Shown in pieces: positions 1-10,685 of a DNA stretch of 64,000 bases. This DNA is from Lyophyllum atratum (Eukaryota; Basidiomycota; Agaricomycetes; Agaricales; Lyophyllaceae). The first letter of the stretch is position 1. Each line of letters opens with the position of its first letter. The translations under genes were made by a program, and so were the position numbers. The notes under the pieces are model-generated. The model saw only the letters and a program-made list of their open reading frames with translations. It did not search any database and was not told the origin of the DNA. The stretch covers positions 124,001-188,000 of the forward strand of contig JACGCN010000015.1 in NCBI GenBank assembly GCA_014905825.1, given 5' to 3'.

Positions 1-2826
1 TGTATTGTCACTTACCGCGTCCTGGGCCATATGGACGTAGCCGGAATATCCTTCCGTATATTTGCCAACTTCTTTGCCTTTGCTGGCGCCCAAACCAGCC
101 CCTTGTGCGTAGATGGCGGTTTGGCTGCACAAATCGGTCAGTGGTAAGGCAAGGAAGACTGAGCAGTCACGGACATTGGATCGACTCGGCCATCACCGCT
201 CGTACCAAGTCCAGTCCCCTCGGTCCAGCCCATCATCTTCAGCAGCTTGTTGCCGACGTTGGTAGCATCCTTACCAGGATTTACCGGAGGAGGCGGAGGT
301 GATGGCGGAGGCGGAGGACCATCGAACTTCTTCTGTTTAGTCGTCGTAGCGTCCTTTTCTGGAAGGGGAACATCGGGTTGATTGAACAAAACCCGGCGCT
401 CTGACGCGCGGTCCCGATATTTAGGCTGATCCGGTGCCTCTGCTTTCCGCGCAGCCGCCTTCTGACGGGCGACTTCTCGGAGATTTGCATCCTTGAAATT
501 TTTCTGCATGGGCAAGATACAAGAACAGAAATGAAGGACAAAAAAGAACAAAAGGCGACGTTAGCCCACAGAAATCGGGACAGTACACAGTATTGAAGTT
601 GCGAGCCTTATGCAGATCCGATTCCTTGTTGTGACGTTTCAACTGGTCAACGGACTTGAATTGTCGGGCGCAGAGCAAACACATTAATCCAGTCACGTCC
701 GAAAATTCGAATTCCACTTCCGTCGGCACTGGCGTACCGATAGCCGCAGGTTTCGGGACAGGCTTTGCTGAAGATGGCCCAGGAGTAGCTGCCTGAATAC
801 ACAGTGTGTCGAATGTGAGAACCAATACAACCTGATATATTGCAGTAGCAATGTCGAGGAAGGAAGATCACCAGAGTAGCAACAGAGGCAGAAGGAACAC
901 TCGTTTCTTGTGTGAGCTCTTCCTGAACTTGATTCCACTTGTTGATGTTGCTGACGGTCTGCAAAATGTTGTATTGTGAGTGCCGTCGCCTCTGAATTAT
1001 TCTTGCTGCGATGATATTTTGTGCTCGATAGATACAGTACCTTCTTGCTGGCGATAAGAGGAGCCACCTTCTTGGCAGCCGCAACTATGCACATATACAT
1101 ATATAAGCGCACAGACAAGATATGCATTACCGAGACTTACCTTTGTTCATTTCTGGATTGCTATCTTCCGTCGTTCCAGTCGCGTCACTACCGGCGTCAT
1201 CCATTGAGAACCCAAGAGATAGAGGCTTTGCTACAGTAAAAGGTTTGATCTGTAAGCGTTTTTATATGGGGGTCAGGCTTACAAATGGCGGTCTTCGTTG
1301 GACCCTTGCTGAAGCTCAACATGACCGGCTTGTCTGAGACAGGAAGCGCAGATGGCGCCGCTGGTGCAGGGCGCGGCTCGACTTCACCTGATCGAGATCA
1401 GTCATGGAATATAATAGCCAAAAGCAAACAAACTTTTTTTCTTTTTCTCCTTTTTCTCCTTGGCGGGCTGCGTGCTTTGGGCAGCTTCTTCGACCTTGAA
1501 CTCCAAAACAGCGACTGTCGAGCTTTCATCCCAGTATCTGACCCATGAACCGTCGACTCCCCCCAAACTCATCGACGAGGTGAGACAAGCATCGTCCCGT
1601 GATAAAAAATCTGTGACAGGCTGGAATGAGTACGGATGTGCGAACGATGCTGCCACGGGTCGGTCCGATATGCGAAAACCAGCTGGGTGGATAGTCGGGG
1701 ACATAGTGGCCGCCAGGACTGCGGAAGCAGACTGAGGATGAATCAGACGATGAACTGTGCGCCAGAAATGGGTACGCCTACCGCAACGTCGATGAACTCG
1801 ACAAACGCGAAGCCAAAGCTTGCCATTGTGACTTTATCCTTGATCAGAATTATCCGCTTCATGCCTTTAGCGCCCTGCATAGTGGTACCCGAGGAATAGA
1901 GCATGGCCTGGTAAATGGCCTGCGGCCCGGACAGCGGATCGAGTCCCCTGAAAAGAAGGACAGGCGCCTGGGTATTGCCAATGTCCCGAGTCCCGTCATT
2001 CATATTGCCACGATTGAAGCGATTCCTGTCGTGCGGCGAAGCGCTTTGCGAATAATCTATCTTAACTCTGCGGCCATTGCTCGGGGTACCCATCTCAAGT
2101 GATTTGTAATACGCAGCAGTGACGGATGCACCATGCGATGCTGGAGGTGGGACTTGGATGAAGGGGAAGAGGGGGTCGACAAATGCGCGTGCATGTTCGG
2201 TGGTGGTAAATTGCGCGAAACCGAAACCTTTGGAGGAACCTTGTAAATCCAACGGCGGAAAACGTTAACGCATGTGCAAAAGCAGATACAAATATGCAAG
2301 TGCCTGATGATTTATCTCGGATAATGGTGACTGTTTCAACGCTGCATCCATTGGTGGTGAGGTACGCTTGGAGCTGTAATGCCAGATATTAGTAGGCCAT
2401 CCAAGGACTGGAAAGAATGCACAGACATCAGCCTCCGTAAAATCTAGGTCAAGTCCAAGAAATATGACATGTGGACTAGGCTCTGATGGCGCAAGTCGCT
2501 TCTTGTTGAAGCCAGGTCTCTGGTGTCGGTCGTCTTGTCCATAATCATGGAAATGATCTACGCCCTGGCGGTTGTTCCGGTCATGGCCAGCCTCATCATA
2601 TGCTTGGGTTGCGTCGTGTCCCTGAAAGCCCTGTAAGTTAAGGAGATGAGCTACGAGGTGGCTGATAAGCCAGAGACCGCCTGACCCCATTGTTGAATTT
2701 CCTTCTCTTTCCATCTCCATAGTAGTCATCTTCCCTCGGGCGAATATTAGCCCGCGCATCTGCGACATTCCACGAACTTTCGTTCCACGAGTCCTTGCCC
2801 TGGTCCCATTCCCTGTTGTGAGCCAT
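1..2826 (-). CDS. RBM5/RBM10-like RNA-binding splicing factor, C-terminus cut by the window edge
   Basis: A multi-exon gene on the minus strand that runs off the left end; the last visible exon stops at a GTAAGT donor near base 10. The start chosen is ATG 2826, which opens MAHNREWDQGKDSW and a Gly/Arg/Asp-rich leader. Then follow a first RRM (HVIFLGLDLDFTEAD, and RNP1-like KGFGFAQF after an intron), a second RRM (VLLFRGLDPLSG ... FGFAFVEF), a lysine-rich linker, a C2H2 finger (CLLCARQF ... LKRHNKESDLH), a poly-Pro stretch and a G-patch (LLKMMGWTEGTGLG), ending in the conserved tail KYTEGYSGYVHMAQDA. This order matches the RBM5/RBM10 family of nuclear 3' splice-site regulators; the role is inferred from the family. 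The join inside RRM1 (about 2185-2260) seems to need a GC-AG intron, the least certain of its junctions. No RanBP2 finger was seen between the RRMs. Confidence 0.85.
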
Positions 2827-2924
2827 GAAAGATGATGGTTGTCGAAAGCAAGGTGTGTACGACAAACAATAAACAAATAACATACACTTCTCCCTTGCAC
2901 GCTCATCCAAACCTGGTCTCAACA
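2827..2924. promoter_or_regulatory. 98-bp divergent promoter (RBM5-like / NDUFB4)
   Basis: Only 98 bp separate the two start codons (2826 on minus, 2925 on plus), so both transcripts must start in this interval or inside each other's 5' region. No clear TATA box is visible. The shared promoter is inferred from spacing alone. Confidence 0.5.
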
Positions 2925-3371
2925 ATGGCCGGAAATCGTCAGTCCTTGCCCTACTTCCATATATGCTGGTTTCACTGATTTATCTCGTTCACTAGCACTC
3001 GTCAAGGTGTGCTGCTGTCATGCCATTCTAGCCATTCCCCGTTCCTAATCGTCCCGCCACAGGAGGACCCCGCAATCGAGCGATGGAACCGGATGGTACA
3101 GGATTTTGTGACTACAGCCCTTCGACTTGCTAACCTTATGTAGCGAGAAGATGCATATCTCCACTTCCGGTGGACGAGGAGAACAGTACGGACGGCCGTC
3201 GTCGGCTTCGTTGTCGTTCCCGGCATCGTTTACTACTTGGCCAGCAAATACCAAGCGAGTTCCCTCTTCTAAGTGCATTGACTAGATTCCTAATGACAAT
3301 CACAGGACAAGTTTGTCTGGACTCAACGAAAAGGCGAGCCTCTCCTTCCCACAACCGCGAAGCCACAGTAG
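2925..3371 (+). CDS. NADH:ubiquinone oxidoreductase subunit NDUFB4/B15 (complex I)
   Basis: Five small exons encode a protein of about 77 residues. It starts MAGNPLVKEDPAIERWNRM, continues REDAYLHFRWTRRTVRTA, then a hydrophobic helix VVGFVVVPGIVYYLASKY, and ends at TAG 3369-3371 after a basic tail. Size, the EDPAIERW motif and a single membrane helix match the B15/NDUFB4 accessory subunit in the membrane arm of mitochondrial complex I. The first exon is only 13 nt and the second 11 nt. The last intron (3255-3305) reads best as GC-AG (donor GCGAGT), because the alternative GT donor breaks the conserved tail frame. The gene is divergent from the RBM5-like gene. Confidence 0.85.
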
Positions 3372-3493
3372 AGGCCCGTACAAAATATAATAATCTCTAC
3401 CCACAATTGCGACCCGGTGGTGAGCATCACCATGAGCGCCCTCGTCCCCGTTGAATGATTTCCACTGGGCACAACTTGCGGTGGCTCAGCGTT

Positions 3494-4287
3494 CTAAAAC
3501 CGCTTGCACAATTCTATCGCAATTTTACATCCGGCTCCAACTACACTACTTAGCAAAGCGTGGGCTGGTGCTCTTTGAGAGAAGTTCACCACTGCGGTGT
3601 CCAAGTGTTCCAGTTCGTCATCCCGGAATTCCCTGACTACCTCTTTCAAGAGCGGGACGCTGGGATGATCGTGTGGCAGAGACTCCATCTCCTTCAATTG
3701 ACTGTATAAACATGTCGGCAGATTGAACATTGTTAATGGCCGGTTGAGCGCAGACTCACTCATCGTAGTGCTCGCCAATGACGGTCTCGACAGCCTCAGT
3801 GCATGCCATCGCTGCCTCCTTTCCCATGAGAGCTGTGACTGCACCAAGTCCAAAGCCTGCAACTTTCGCTACCTCAGAAAGAACCGTCGGGCGAATGCGG
3901 TGCTGCAATTGGAGCTTATCCATGACGAAGAGATGCTTCTTCTCTTGGTCCCACATTTCCTGCAACGACGCTTAATTGGAGAGACATGCAACAAGATTTG
4001 CAACATACTTGTATCAATGGCCCTGCCTGTCGGTCCCGTCCTAACACCAATAACTGACCCTTGTATATCCAGTTGGCTGCCACCTCCCCTGCCTGGTCGA
4101 CGCGCAAGGCGCTGTGTAAGGCTTCTCGTTGCTGTGGCGTGATGTTTTGAGGTGTCGTCGTCACTGCAGGGTCGATACGATGGAGGGGGTCGGTATACAT
4201 GCGCGACGGAGGAGTTGCATATTTCCTGAGAGGGACAGCATCTACGCAGCGGGATGTCGTCCTCGCTGCTGTTCGTAGCAATGGCAT
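3494..4287 (-). CDS. COQ7: COQ7, demethoxyubiquinone hydroxylase
   Basis: Three exons give about 230 residues. The start is ATG 4287, with an Arg-rich, acid-poor N-terminus typical of a mitochondrial presequence. The mature part opens [17 protein letters not shown] and carries the ferritin-like di-iron motifs in order: Glu in GEVAA, E..H in EKKH, Glu/His in GEHYDD, and E..H in ELEHLD. The tail [13 protein letters not shown] is that of COQ7. It hydroxylates demethoxyubiquinone in the penultimate step of ubiquinone synthesis on the matrix side of the inner membrane. The introns lie after PLIQ and inside the HYDD codon. It is divergent, 113 bp away, from the gene at 4401. Confidence 0.93.
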
Positions 4288-4400
4288 GGCCGTGGTGTCG
4301 ACCCCTCGTCGCCGTCCGTGACATCGCGTAACGGTCACGTGTGTATGTACACTTGACGACAATCACTCTGTCCCGCGTTCTCTCACACCTCTTGTACACA
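4288..4400. promoter_or_regulatory. 113-bp divergent promoter (COQ7 / repeat protein)
   Basis: The start codons of COQ7 (4287, minus) and the repeat protein (4401, plus) are 113 bp apart. No TATA box is obvious. The bidirectional role is inferred from distance. Confidence 0.45.
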
Positions 4401-5535
4401 ATGGTTTCATCGTACGTGTCTTCCGCGTCTCTAACGCAATGGCCGCGCTGATAATACTCCAGCTTTACCCCTGTAAACAGTGTAGATATGTCCAAAGAAA
4501 AGGATTGGCCGGCCAACCTTGGTGAGGATACCGCCATCCTTTTCAGGATATCGACTCATCGCCTGTAGGCATGCTCGACTGGGACTCGACAAACATTGTC
4601 TTCACCAAACGCTCTTTAATCGAATTCCTCAAGTATGGTCCATTTACACCCTCCAAATGCCCCAGTCAATTGAATATACAATAATTAGATACACTGGTAC
4701 CACAGTCGACCCCAACTTCACCAACATTGGCAAACTGCCGCGTACGCAAAGACTGCCTTCAATTTGATGATCGTAGCTCACTATCCTCCTGCAGGCTACG
4801 CGAAATTCGGCAAGATTTCCGAAGACGCAAGGGACGCGCCCGCGCACGTTACTTCGACCGATGCAGCAGCTCCTGGTCGGTTTCTTCTAAGATTTCTCAG
4901 CTCGTTTATCAACATTTTTGGATAGCATCTACCGAACCCTCCAGCGCTAACGATGACTTTAAGCCAACCAGGCGTGTACGCACTGTCCCCGGTGGCCCTC
5001 ACAGCGACATCTTCGGACATTCTGATGAAGGCGATGCATTGTCATTAGCGCCGCCCAAGGAAGGCTCTCAAGTACGCTTTCTCCTTCCTTCGACCCCTCA
5101 TCTCTCCTTTTGACATCCCCGATCAGGCAGCAACCGTAACTCCAACGCCCACGGCCGATGCCAATCCAGCCTCAGACTCGAATGAAGAGTCTGGCATTGA
5201 CTTCGGTTCCAGCTTCAAGCCCACCAGGTCCGTTGTCATTGCAAGATCATCTCAACTATTGATCTGGAGTAACCTGCCTTATCTCTAGACGCGTCAGGGC
5301 TACGCCAGGTGGCCCCAGCAGCATGGCGAACTTTTGGGATCCAGCGGAAGCTTCGGATTTCAAGCCCACACGAAGGTACGCATGTGATCTTACACCAAAT
5401 GGGACCAACCCTAACCATTGGGATACAATAGGGTCAGGCAAGGGCCAGGAGGGCAGGATAACATCAACGGGGTATGTGTTCTCAGATTTCTTGCAGCCAA
5501 TTGGTAATTTCTCACTATGACTCTAGATGTTCTGA
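4401..5535 (+). CDS. Small fungal protein with three FKPTRRVR...PGG repeats
   Basis: About eight exons join in frame to roughly 195 residues. Introns include 4412-4464 and ones starting GTGAGG, GTATGG, GTCGGT, GTACGC, GTCCGT and GTATGT. The N-terminal half has a short ordered stretch (MLDWDSTNIVFTKRSLIEFL, then HQHWQTAAYAKTAFNLM). The C-terminal half is acidic, Ser/Thr/Pro-rich and carries three copies of one motif: DDFKPTRRVRTVPGGPHSDI, SSFKPTRRVRATPGGPSSM and SDFKPTRRVRQGPGGQDN. The last copy ends the protein (NINGMF, TGA 5533-5535). The basic RRV core followed by PGG and a small/hydrophobic residue recalls the repeats of the JPT1/Jupiter (HN1) microtubule-associated family, but that is only a resemblance. 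No function is assigned. Confidence 0.65.
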
Positions 5536-5959
5536 AGTGGAGAGATACTATGGATACCAACTGATGTACTATTATGCCAATGTTATGCTTCGTACATCCT
5601 TACCATCGAGTCAATTAGTCGACGTCGTCTACCTGCTGAGCAGCCGCTAAACAGAAGCATTGCGATCGCAAGTGAATGAACGTCACCGTTAGGATGCTTT
5701 TTGTGTATGCAGACCTTCAAAATACTAAATAGTTACTTCTGCACAGCTGCTGAATATCTCAGAGCCAGACCAGGACATGCTACTGCGGCATGCAACGCCA
5801 TCCATGTTTGGGTACATCTCGGAAATTGATTAGAAGAAATCCATCCAAACCCCAAATCAAGGTCGTATTACGCAGGTCAGTATGAGAGCCAGTGTAAATG
5901 ACATCACATTCCTCCCTCAGTCATAACCATCATGTCTGAGTATACGCACATAAAAAGAT
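5536..5959. other. Intergenic, no gene seen
   Basis: This AT-rich stretch lies between the repeat-protein stop and the tRNA. All frames are broken by stops. It probably holds the 3' UTR of the upstream gene. Confidence 0.5.
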
Positions 5960-6055
5960 TGGTAGCAGCGAGATTCGAACTCGCGCGAGATTACTCCCAT
6001 TGGGAATCAAGAATGACTTAAATCCAACGCCTTAGACCAACTCGGCCATGCTACC
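5960..6055 (-). tRNA. tRNA-Leu(UAA) with a short intron
   Basis: On the minus strand the acceptor stem GGTAGCA pairs with TGCTACC plus discriminator A. A Leu-type D arm (GGCCGAGTTGGTCTAAGGC) follows, then the anticodon region TTGGATTTAAG with anticodon TAA, a long class II variable arm, and a T arm GCGAG-TTCGAAT-CTCGC. The 5' half of the anticodon stem (TTGG) only finds its partner (CCAA) about 13 nt further on, so an intron of roughly 11 nt after position 37 is likely. The exact intron ends are inferred. Confidence 0.88.
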
Positions 6056-6459
6056 GGATGAAGTTTGCTGTCGCGTGGGATTCATGAGACCATGAAGATA
6101 TTATACTTACGACTCTGGCAGGTTGGTACATGCACAATGAATCTGATTGACCAAAATCCCTCATCATATCGACGGCGAGCTCATGCTGGTGTATCGAGAA
6201 AGACAGTTGATGGTAAATGGTAAGGGCTGAGACTGAAGGATTTGGTACGCAACTCCTCGCCGCAACTGATCTCTACCCTGACCGGATATATGTACCTAGG
6301 GGGACCTGGAAAGATGATTACTTAGGACTTGATTGACCTTGTCACTTGTCCGTTCCTGAGATCGGGACACAGCATATGGCCTGCGACCTCTGTGGTAATG
6401 GGCGTCAAAGACTCTTTGCTTCCACCCTCTCTCTTCGACCAGCGCGTCCTCGTTTCTAG
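6056..6459. other. Intergenic, upstream of the kinase-RasGEF gene
   Basis: No convincing coding exon was found. Several ATGs occur (for example near 6374), so the true start of the downstream gene could lie here. No TATA box is clear. Confidence 0.4.
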
Positions 6460-9400
6460 ATGAGCAACGCAGCCCTGGTGTCTTTGGCAAAGTTTGGACC
6501 GCCAGGACTTGATGCAGGAGTGACGATTCGTACGCCGCTTCGTTGCTTTCTGCTGCTCACCTTGCAGACCGATTCACAGTGACAGCAACTTACCAAACTA
6601 TTGAAAATATCAAAGTATACAAGGTAAGCTTCGTTTGAGTTATCGCTGGCTTCTGAAACGTTCAAACATCTTGATGTTCAGCAACAATGCAGAGATATGA
6701 GTGCCCGATGCGTAGACTTGATGTTATCCCTACGCGATAGGTCAACGGGCCTCGAAGGCACCCAAGCTATTGAGTTGGCTGATGAGATTACATTGTCAGT
6801 CCCAGTGCCGTCCCTAACCACCGAATTGTCATTCAACTCTCACTCCAGAATCGTCCGTCGTATCGATAGAAAGGTCAACGAATGGGTTACACTCAGCAGG
6901 CTGAAGAGCTTCCTGCAGCAACGCGAGATCAAGGATGGAATTGACAAATTTCACCGTGATATGGACGCTGCTGTGATGAAGTTCAACGTCAGTCCTTCGC
7001 CCCCCCTCAAATATTCCGAATATCCATCTTCCACCCTTTCAGATAAGCATTAACTTGGAACTGACGCGAGGCCATCAAGAGTCCAAAGCAATTCAAGAGC
7101 GCGACAAGATCGAGATGAGGGAGGTCCTGGAGAAAATCATTCAAAGTAATCAGGATATGAAGGCACTCTTGAGCATGCAGTCTTCTCGGCCAGTGGAAGA
7201 GATTATGGAAAGCCTTCAGACAGTGCGTCAATGAGTGTCGTACGGTGATATTGCATCCCCTGACTTTACCTCAGGAATTACGGAGCCCAACCCTGCAGCC
7301 CAATCAAGAGCAGGCGTTTCGAGAAGGGCTCTGGCTTTTGCACGAGAAGACATCGAAGCTTCCTCCACTTACCGATTGTACGCCATGTACCACCCTAAGA
7401 GTTGCCTAATGATGCTTAGTCTAATATTTCTGAAGTGACTGGACAGGTCACATTAAGTGGCAGCCATGCTGTTGCCAAGGGCACTTTCAACGATGTTTTT
7501 AGGGGTGGGTTAATCCTTGCGTGTATTTCGCTTGTACTGACAACTTCCAGGCGAGTGGCTGGATCAGGAGCCAGTTCGTTAGCTCTAGCAATCAGGTCAC
7601 TGCTGTAATTTAAGGTGTCATATATATAGGTGGCTCTGCGCCTGCCTAGGACTCTTACCAACGATGCAGACGTTCGCAAGGTCAGCCCTGGTTTATCCAT
7701 GTATCAGCGTCAGAAGCGCTGGGAACATTTTGCTGAACATTTCGTTGCACGACCTCTAGCGATTTCAACGCGAAGTGACGATTTGGAGAAGTCTCGACCA
7801 TCCGAATGTGGTTCCTCTCTATGGAATCGTTTACTTTAGCGACGAACTCTATTCGGTAATCGCGTTATGTTTCGCTTCAGGCATCTACGTACTGATAATG
7901 TGGCCAGGTTAGCCCGTGGATGGATAACGGGACTGCGTTCTCTTATGTTCAAACCAATCCAACGGCCGATAGACTACGGATCTTAAACCAAGTAGCATCT
8001 GGTACGAGATATCTTCTCGCGTATATGTAGGCATTGATGAACATGACTACCTCAGGACTCGAATATCTACATGTAAATGGCATCGTCCATGGTGACCTCC
8101 GCGGTGTAAATGCATGCGTACTACTATCATCTCCTGCCATACTAACAAGTGCTCGTCCTAGGCCAATATTCTGATTTCTCGTGATGGTGTAGCAGGGCTA
8201 TCTGATTTCGGCCTTTCCAAGTTCCTGGAGGATGTTTGTTATTCCTCTTTCCATGTTGCTGATATGCTGACACCTGTGCAGTGTGGTCAAGGAATGACAT
8301 CTTCTCAGGCTCTCAATCCTCGGTGGTTTGCGCCTGAGCTGTTTCGACAGACTGATCCTTTGTCGCCCTATTCAGACGTTTGGAGCTTTGCCATGGTCTG
8401 CTTGGAACTGATGACGGGAGAACAGCCCTTCAGTCGTATCAGTCGAGATATAATGGTTTTGCGGGAGCTTGATCACGGGAAACTACCTGAGCGCCCGGGA
8501 CGCCAAGTCACAGCTCAAGGCCTTAGCGATGATCTTTGGTCTTTGATGAAGAAGTGCTGGCATAAGAAACCGGAGGCACGCCCCTCAATGACTGACGTCA
8601 AGGAAAGACTTGCCGATATACGAGGCTTGTCGGGAGGTAGTTGTATCTCTGAATACCCGTATAGCATTACTGATACCTAATCCACAGTAGCTTCGCAGCC
8701 AACGAAGCGTCTTTCTATGTTCTCCCTGCGGCGGCCAACTACTGCCCCTAACGCTGGCAAAAGTTCCTCGAACTTTGGACATAGGTCGGGCGATAATTGG
8801 ATATCAGAACACCCCTTCCCTCTAACACCTGTATCGAGCTCAAACTCTGGTAGCTCCAAAAACCTCCGCCACCCATCAGCAAGCTCAGAGCTTCACAATG
8901 GAAGCTCTTCGAACATCGAATCACAGACCCCGTACAGGAGGGCAGCGAGCCCTGCTCATAGTGGATCGAGGCTCAATGTAAATACATCGAGGCTTGAGAT
9001 CCCGAGGACGTCATCATCTTTGTCTTCGACCTTTGGAACACAGGCTCCTCACCGGACTCCCTCGTCGGAAGGGTATCCTCTACAAAGCATCATGTCGTCT
9101 GATTCGGGTATCCAAACATCTGCACTCCTTCGCGAGGCTGTCACAAATCCAAAATCAGTCGTGCATTTCACGCGGTCTGGTTCGGTGTCTTCAGGGACGC
9201 TTGAAGGCTTGGTAGAAAGGCTGATCATTAATTCTAGTGAGCCCCCCTTCAAATGATCTGGAGCAGCCTTCCTTACTGGTATATGAAAGATTCCAAGAAA
9301 GATTCGGAGTACCGAGACATTCTTTTCACAGGTTGTACGGATTTCACCTCATCAGAGGACCTCTTCGGGATTTTGGCTCGCAGGTTCCATGAGATCGAAG

Positions 9401-10685
9401 CGACGGTGTCTGCGCATCCTGCAGATAAGGTTGCAATGCAGTATAAGTGAGTATGTCTGCAGTTTTTATGCGTATGCGCGTGCTGAAAGTGTTTGATCAG
9501 TATATTTATGGTGATCAGCCATTGGCTTAGCAGCCGACACCTTGTCGTAGATAACCAGTTGCTATGGCAGATGAGGAACTTTTGCCTCACCGCCAAGTCT
9601 ATGAAAAGCTCAATAACGATGCACGACAAAGCCAGAGATTTGATAAGGTTAGTCGACAATCGCGTCAGTATCATGTTCATATATCACCCTAGGGATACGC
9701 TTACCTATTTATAGTCACAAGTCGATGCACACATTCCGACTGTTTCCCTTGCGCCTGGTCGGCGGATACCTAGGACATCTGAAATGATGCCACAAGACCT
9801 TGCTATCGCGCTTACTCTGCTAGAAGGGGATAAATATAAGGCGATTCTTCCGACGGACTATATCGCCCATTTGAGGAAGCAACATCGCCCGAACAACGTC
9901 GAGGCTGCCTGTCTGACAAACAACAAGATTGTGTTATGGGTCAAACAGTCGGTGCTTCATTATGACGCGATCGGCTTGAGAGCGCAAGTTTTGAAATTCT
10001 TTGTCAACACGGCGGTGGTCTGTCTAGTCTTCACCATCCATTGCAGATAACTGACTGAAATTATGTGACCTTTCGACAGGCATGCCGCAATTTTCGCAAT
10101 TTTTCCTCTGTCACCGCGATCGCAAATGCGCTACACTCTGCCCCGATTGACCGTTTGCGGCTCACGAAGAAAGAGTTGTCACCACAGCTAAGACAGGCAC
10201 TTGATGACCTGGATGATCTCCTTGATCCTTCGTCCAATCATCGAACGTACCGAGCAGCACTGCGAGAAATCTATGATCCGGATTATCGAGATGCCTGCGT
10301 ACCCTGGATCGGTATGGCATCATCTTATTCACCCAAACCAGACCTCACACATTTCGCAGCTGTTCACTTACGCGAGCTATATTCAACTCTAAGTAAATAC
10401 CCCACAGTTATGGAGGTCGACGGCATCCCCTTGATCAATTTTGAGCGGTACATCCGGTTCACAGACCGGATAAAAGAGGTGTTACATTACATCCCACCCG
10501 ACCTTGAACGCTATCGCCAGCAAGGGCAACTGGCCTACCTGGAGCACCAGCTCCGGAGTGTTCAGCTCAACCCCAACATTGACGAAGAGCTCATGCAGCG
10601 AAGCATGACCCTCGAAGCTGGCGAGACGCGGGATCATCGGACTCGAAAGCGAGAGCTAAGGCGGCTGGGCTTTAGAACGTCATGA
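6460..10685 (+). CDS. MLKL-NTD-like / TKL kinase / REM-RasGEF fusion protein
   Basis: About 18 short introns join into one frame of roughly 1070 residues. Residues about 1-190 form an all-helical domain (RDMSARCVDLMLSLRDRS, SRLKSFLQQREIKDGIDKF) like the MLKL-type N-terminal domain common in agaricomycete kinases. Residues about 220-490 form a TKL kinase: loop AVAKGTFNDVFRG, VALR where VAIK is expected, REVTIW (alpha-C Glu), HGDLRGANIL, SDFGLSK, APELF and CWHKKPEARPS. A Ser/Pro-rich linker of about 190 residues follows. Then come an REM motif (SGTLEGLVERLI ... EDLFGILARRF) and a CDC25-type RasGEF domain (PQDLAIALTLLEGDKYKAI, VLWVKQSVL, NFSSVTAIANALHSAPI, GIPLINFERYIRF). The TGA at 9254 lies inside intron 9237-9289, so the halves are one gene. 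Another intron, 10312-10359, is 3n and stopless. The start ATG 6460 and first intron are uncertain. It likely activates a Ras-type GTPase downstream of the N-terminal module. Confidence 0.8.

Noticed and set aside
9256..9256. End of the kinase gene at TGA 9254-9256, with a separate RasGEF gene starting at ATG 9253
   Set aside because: The stop is inside a good GT-AG intron, and splicing joins REM sequence in frame on both sides.
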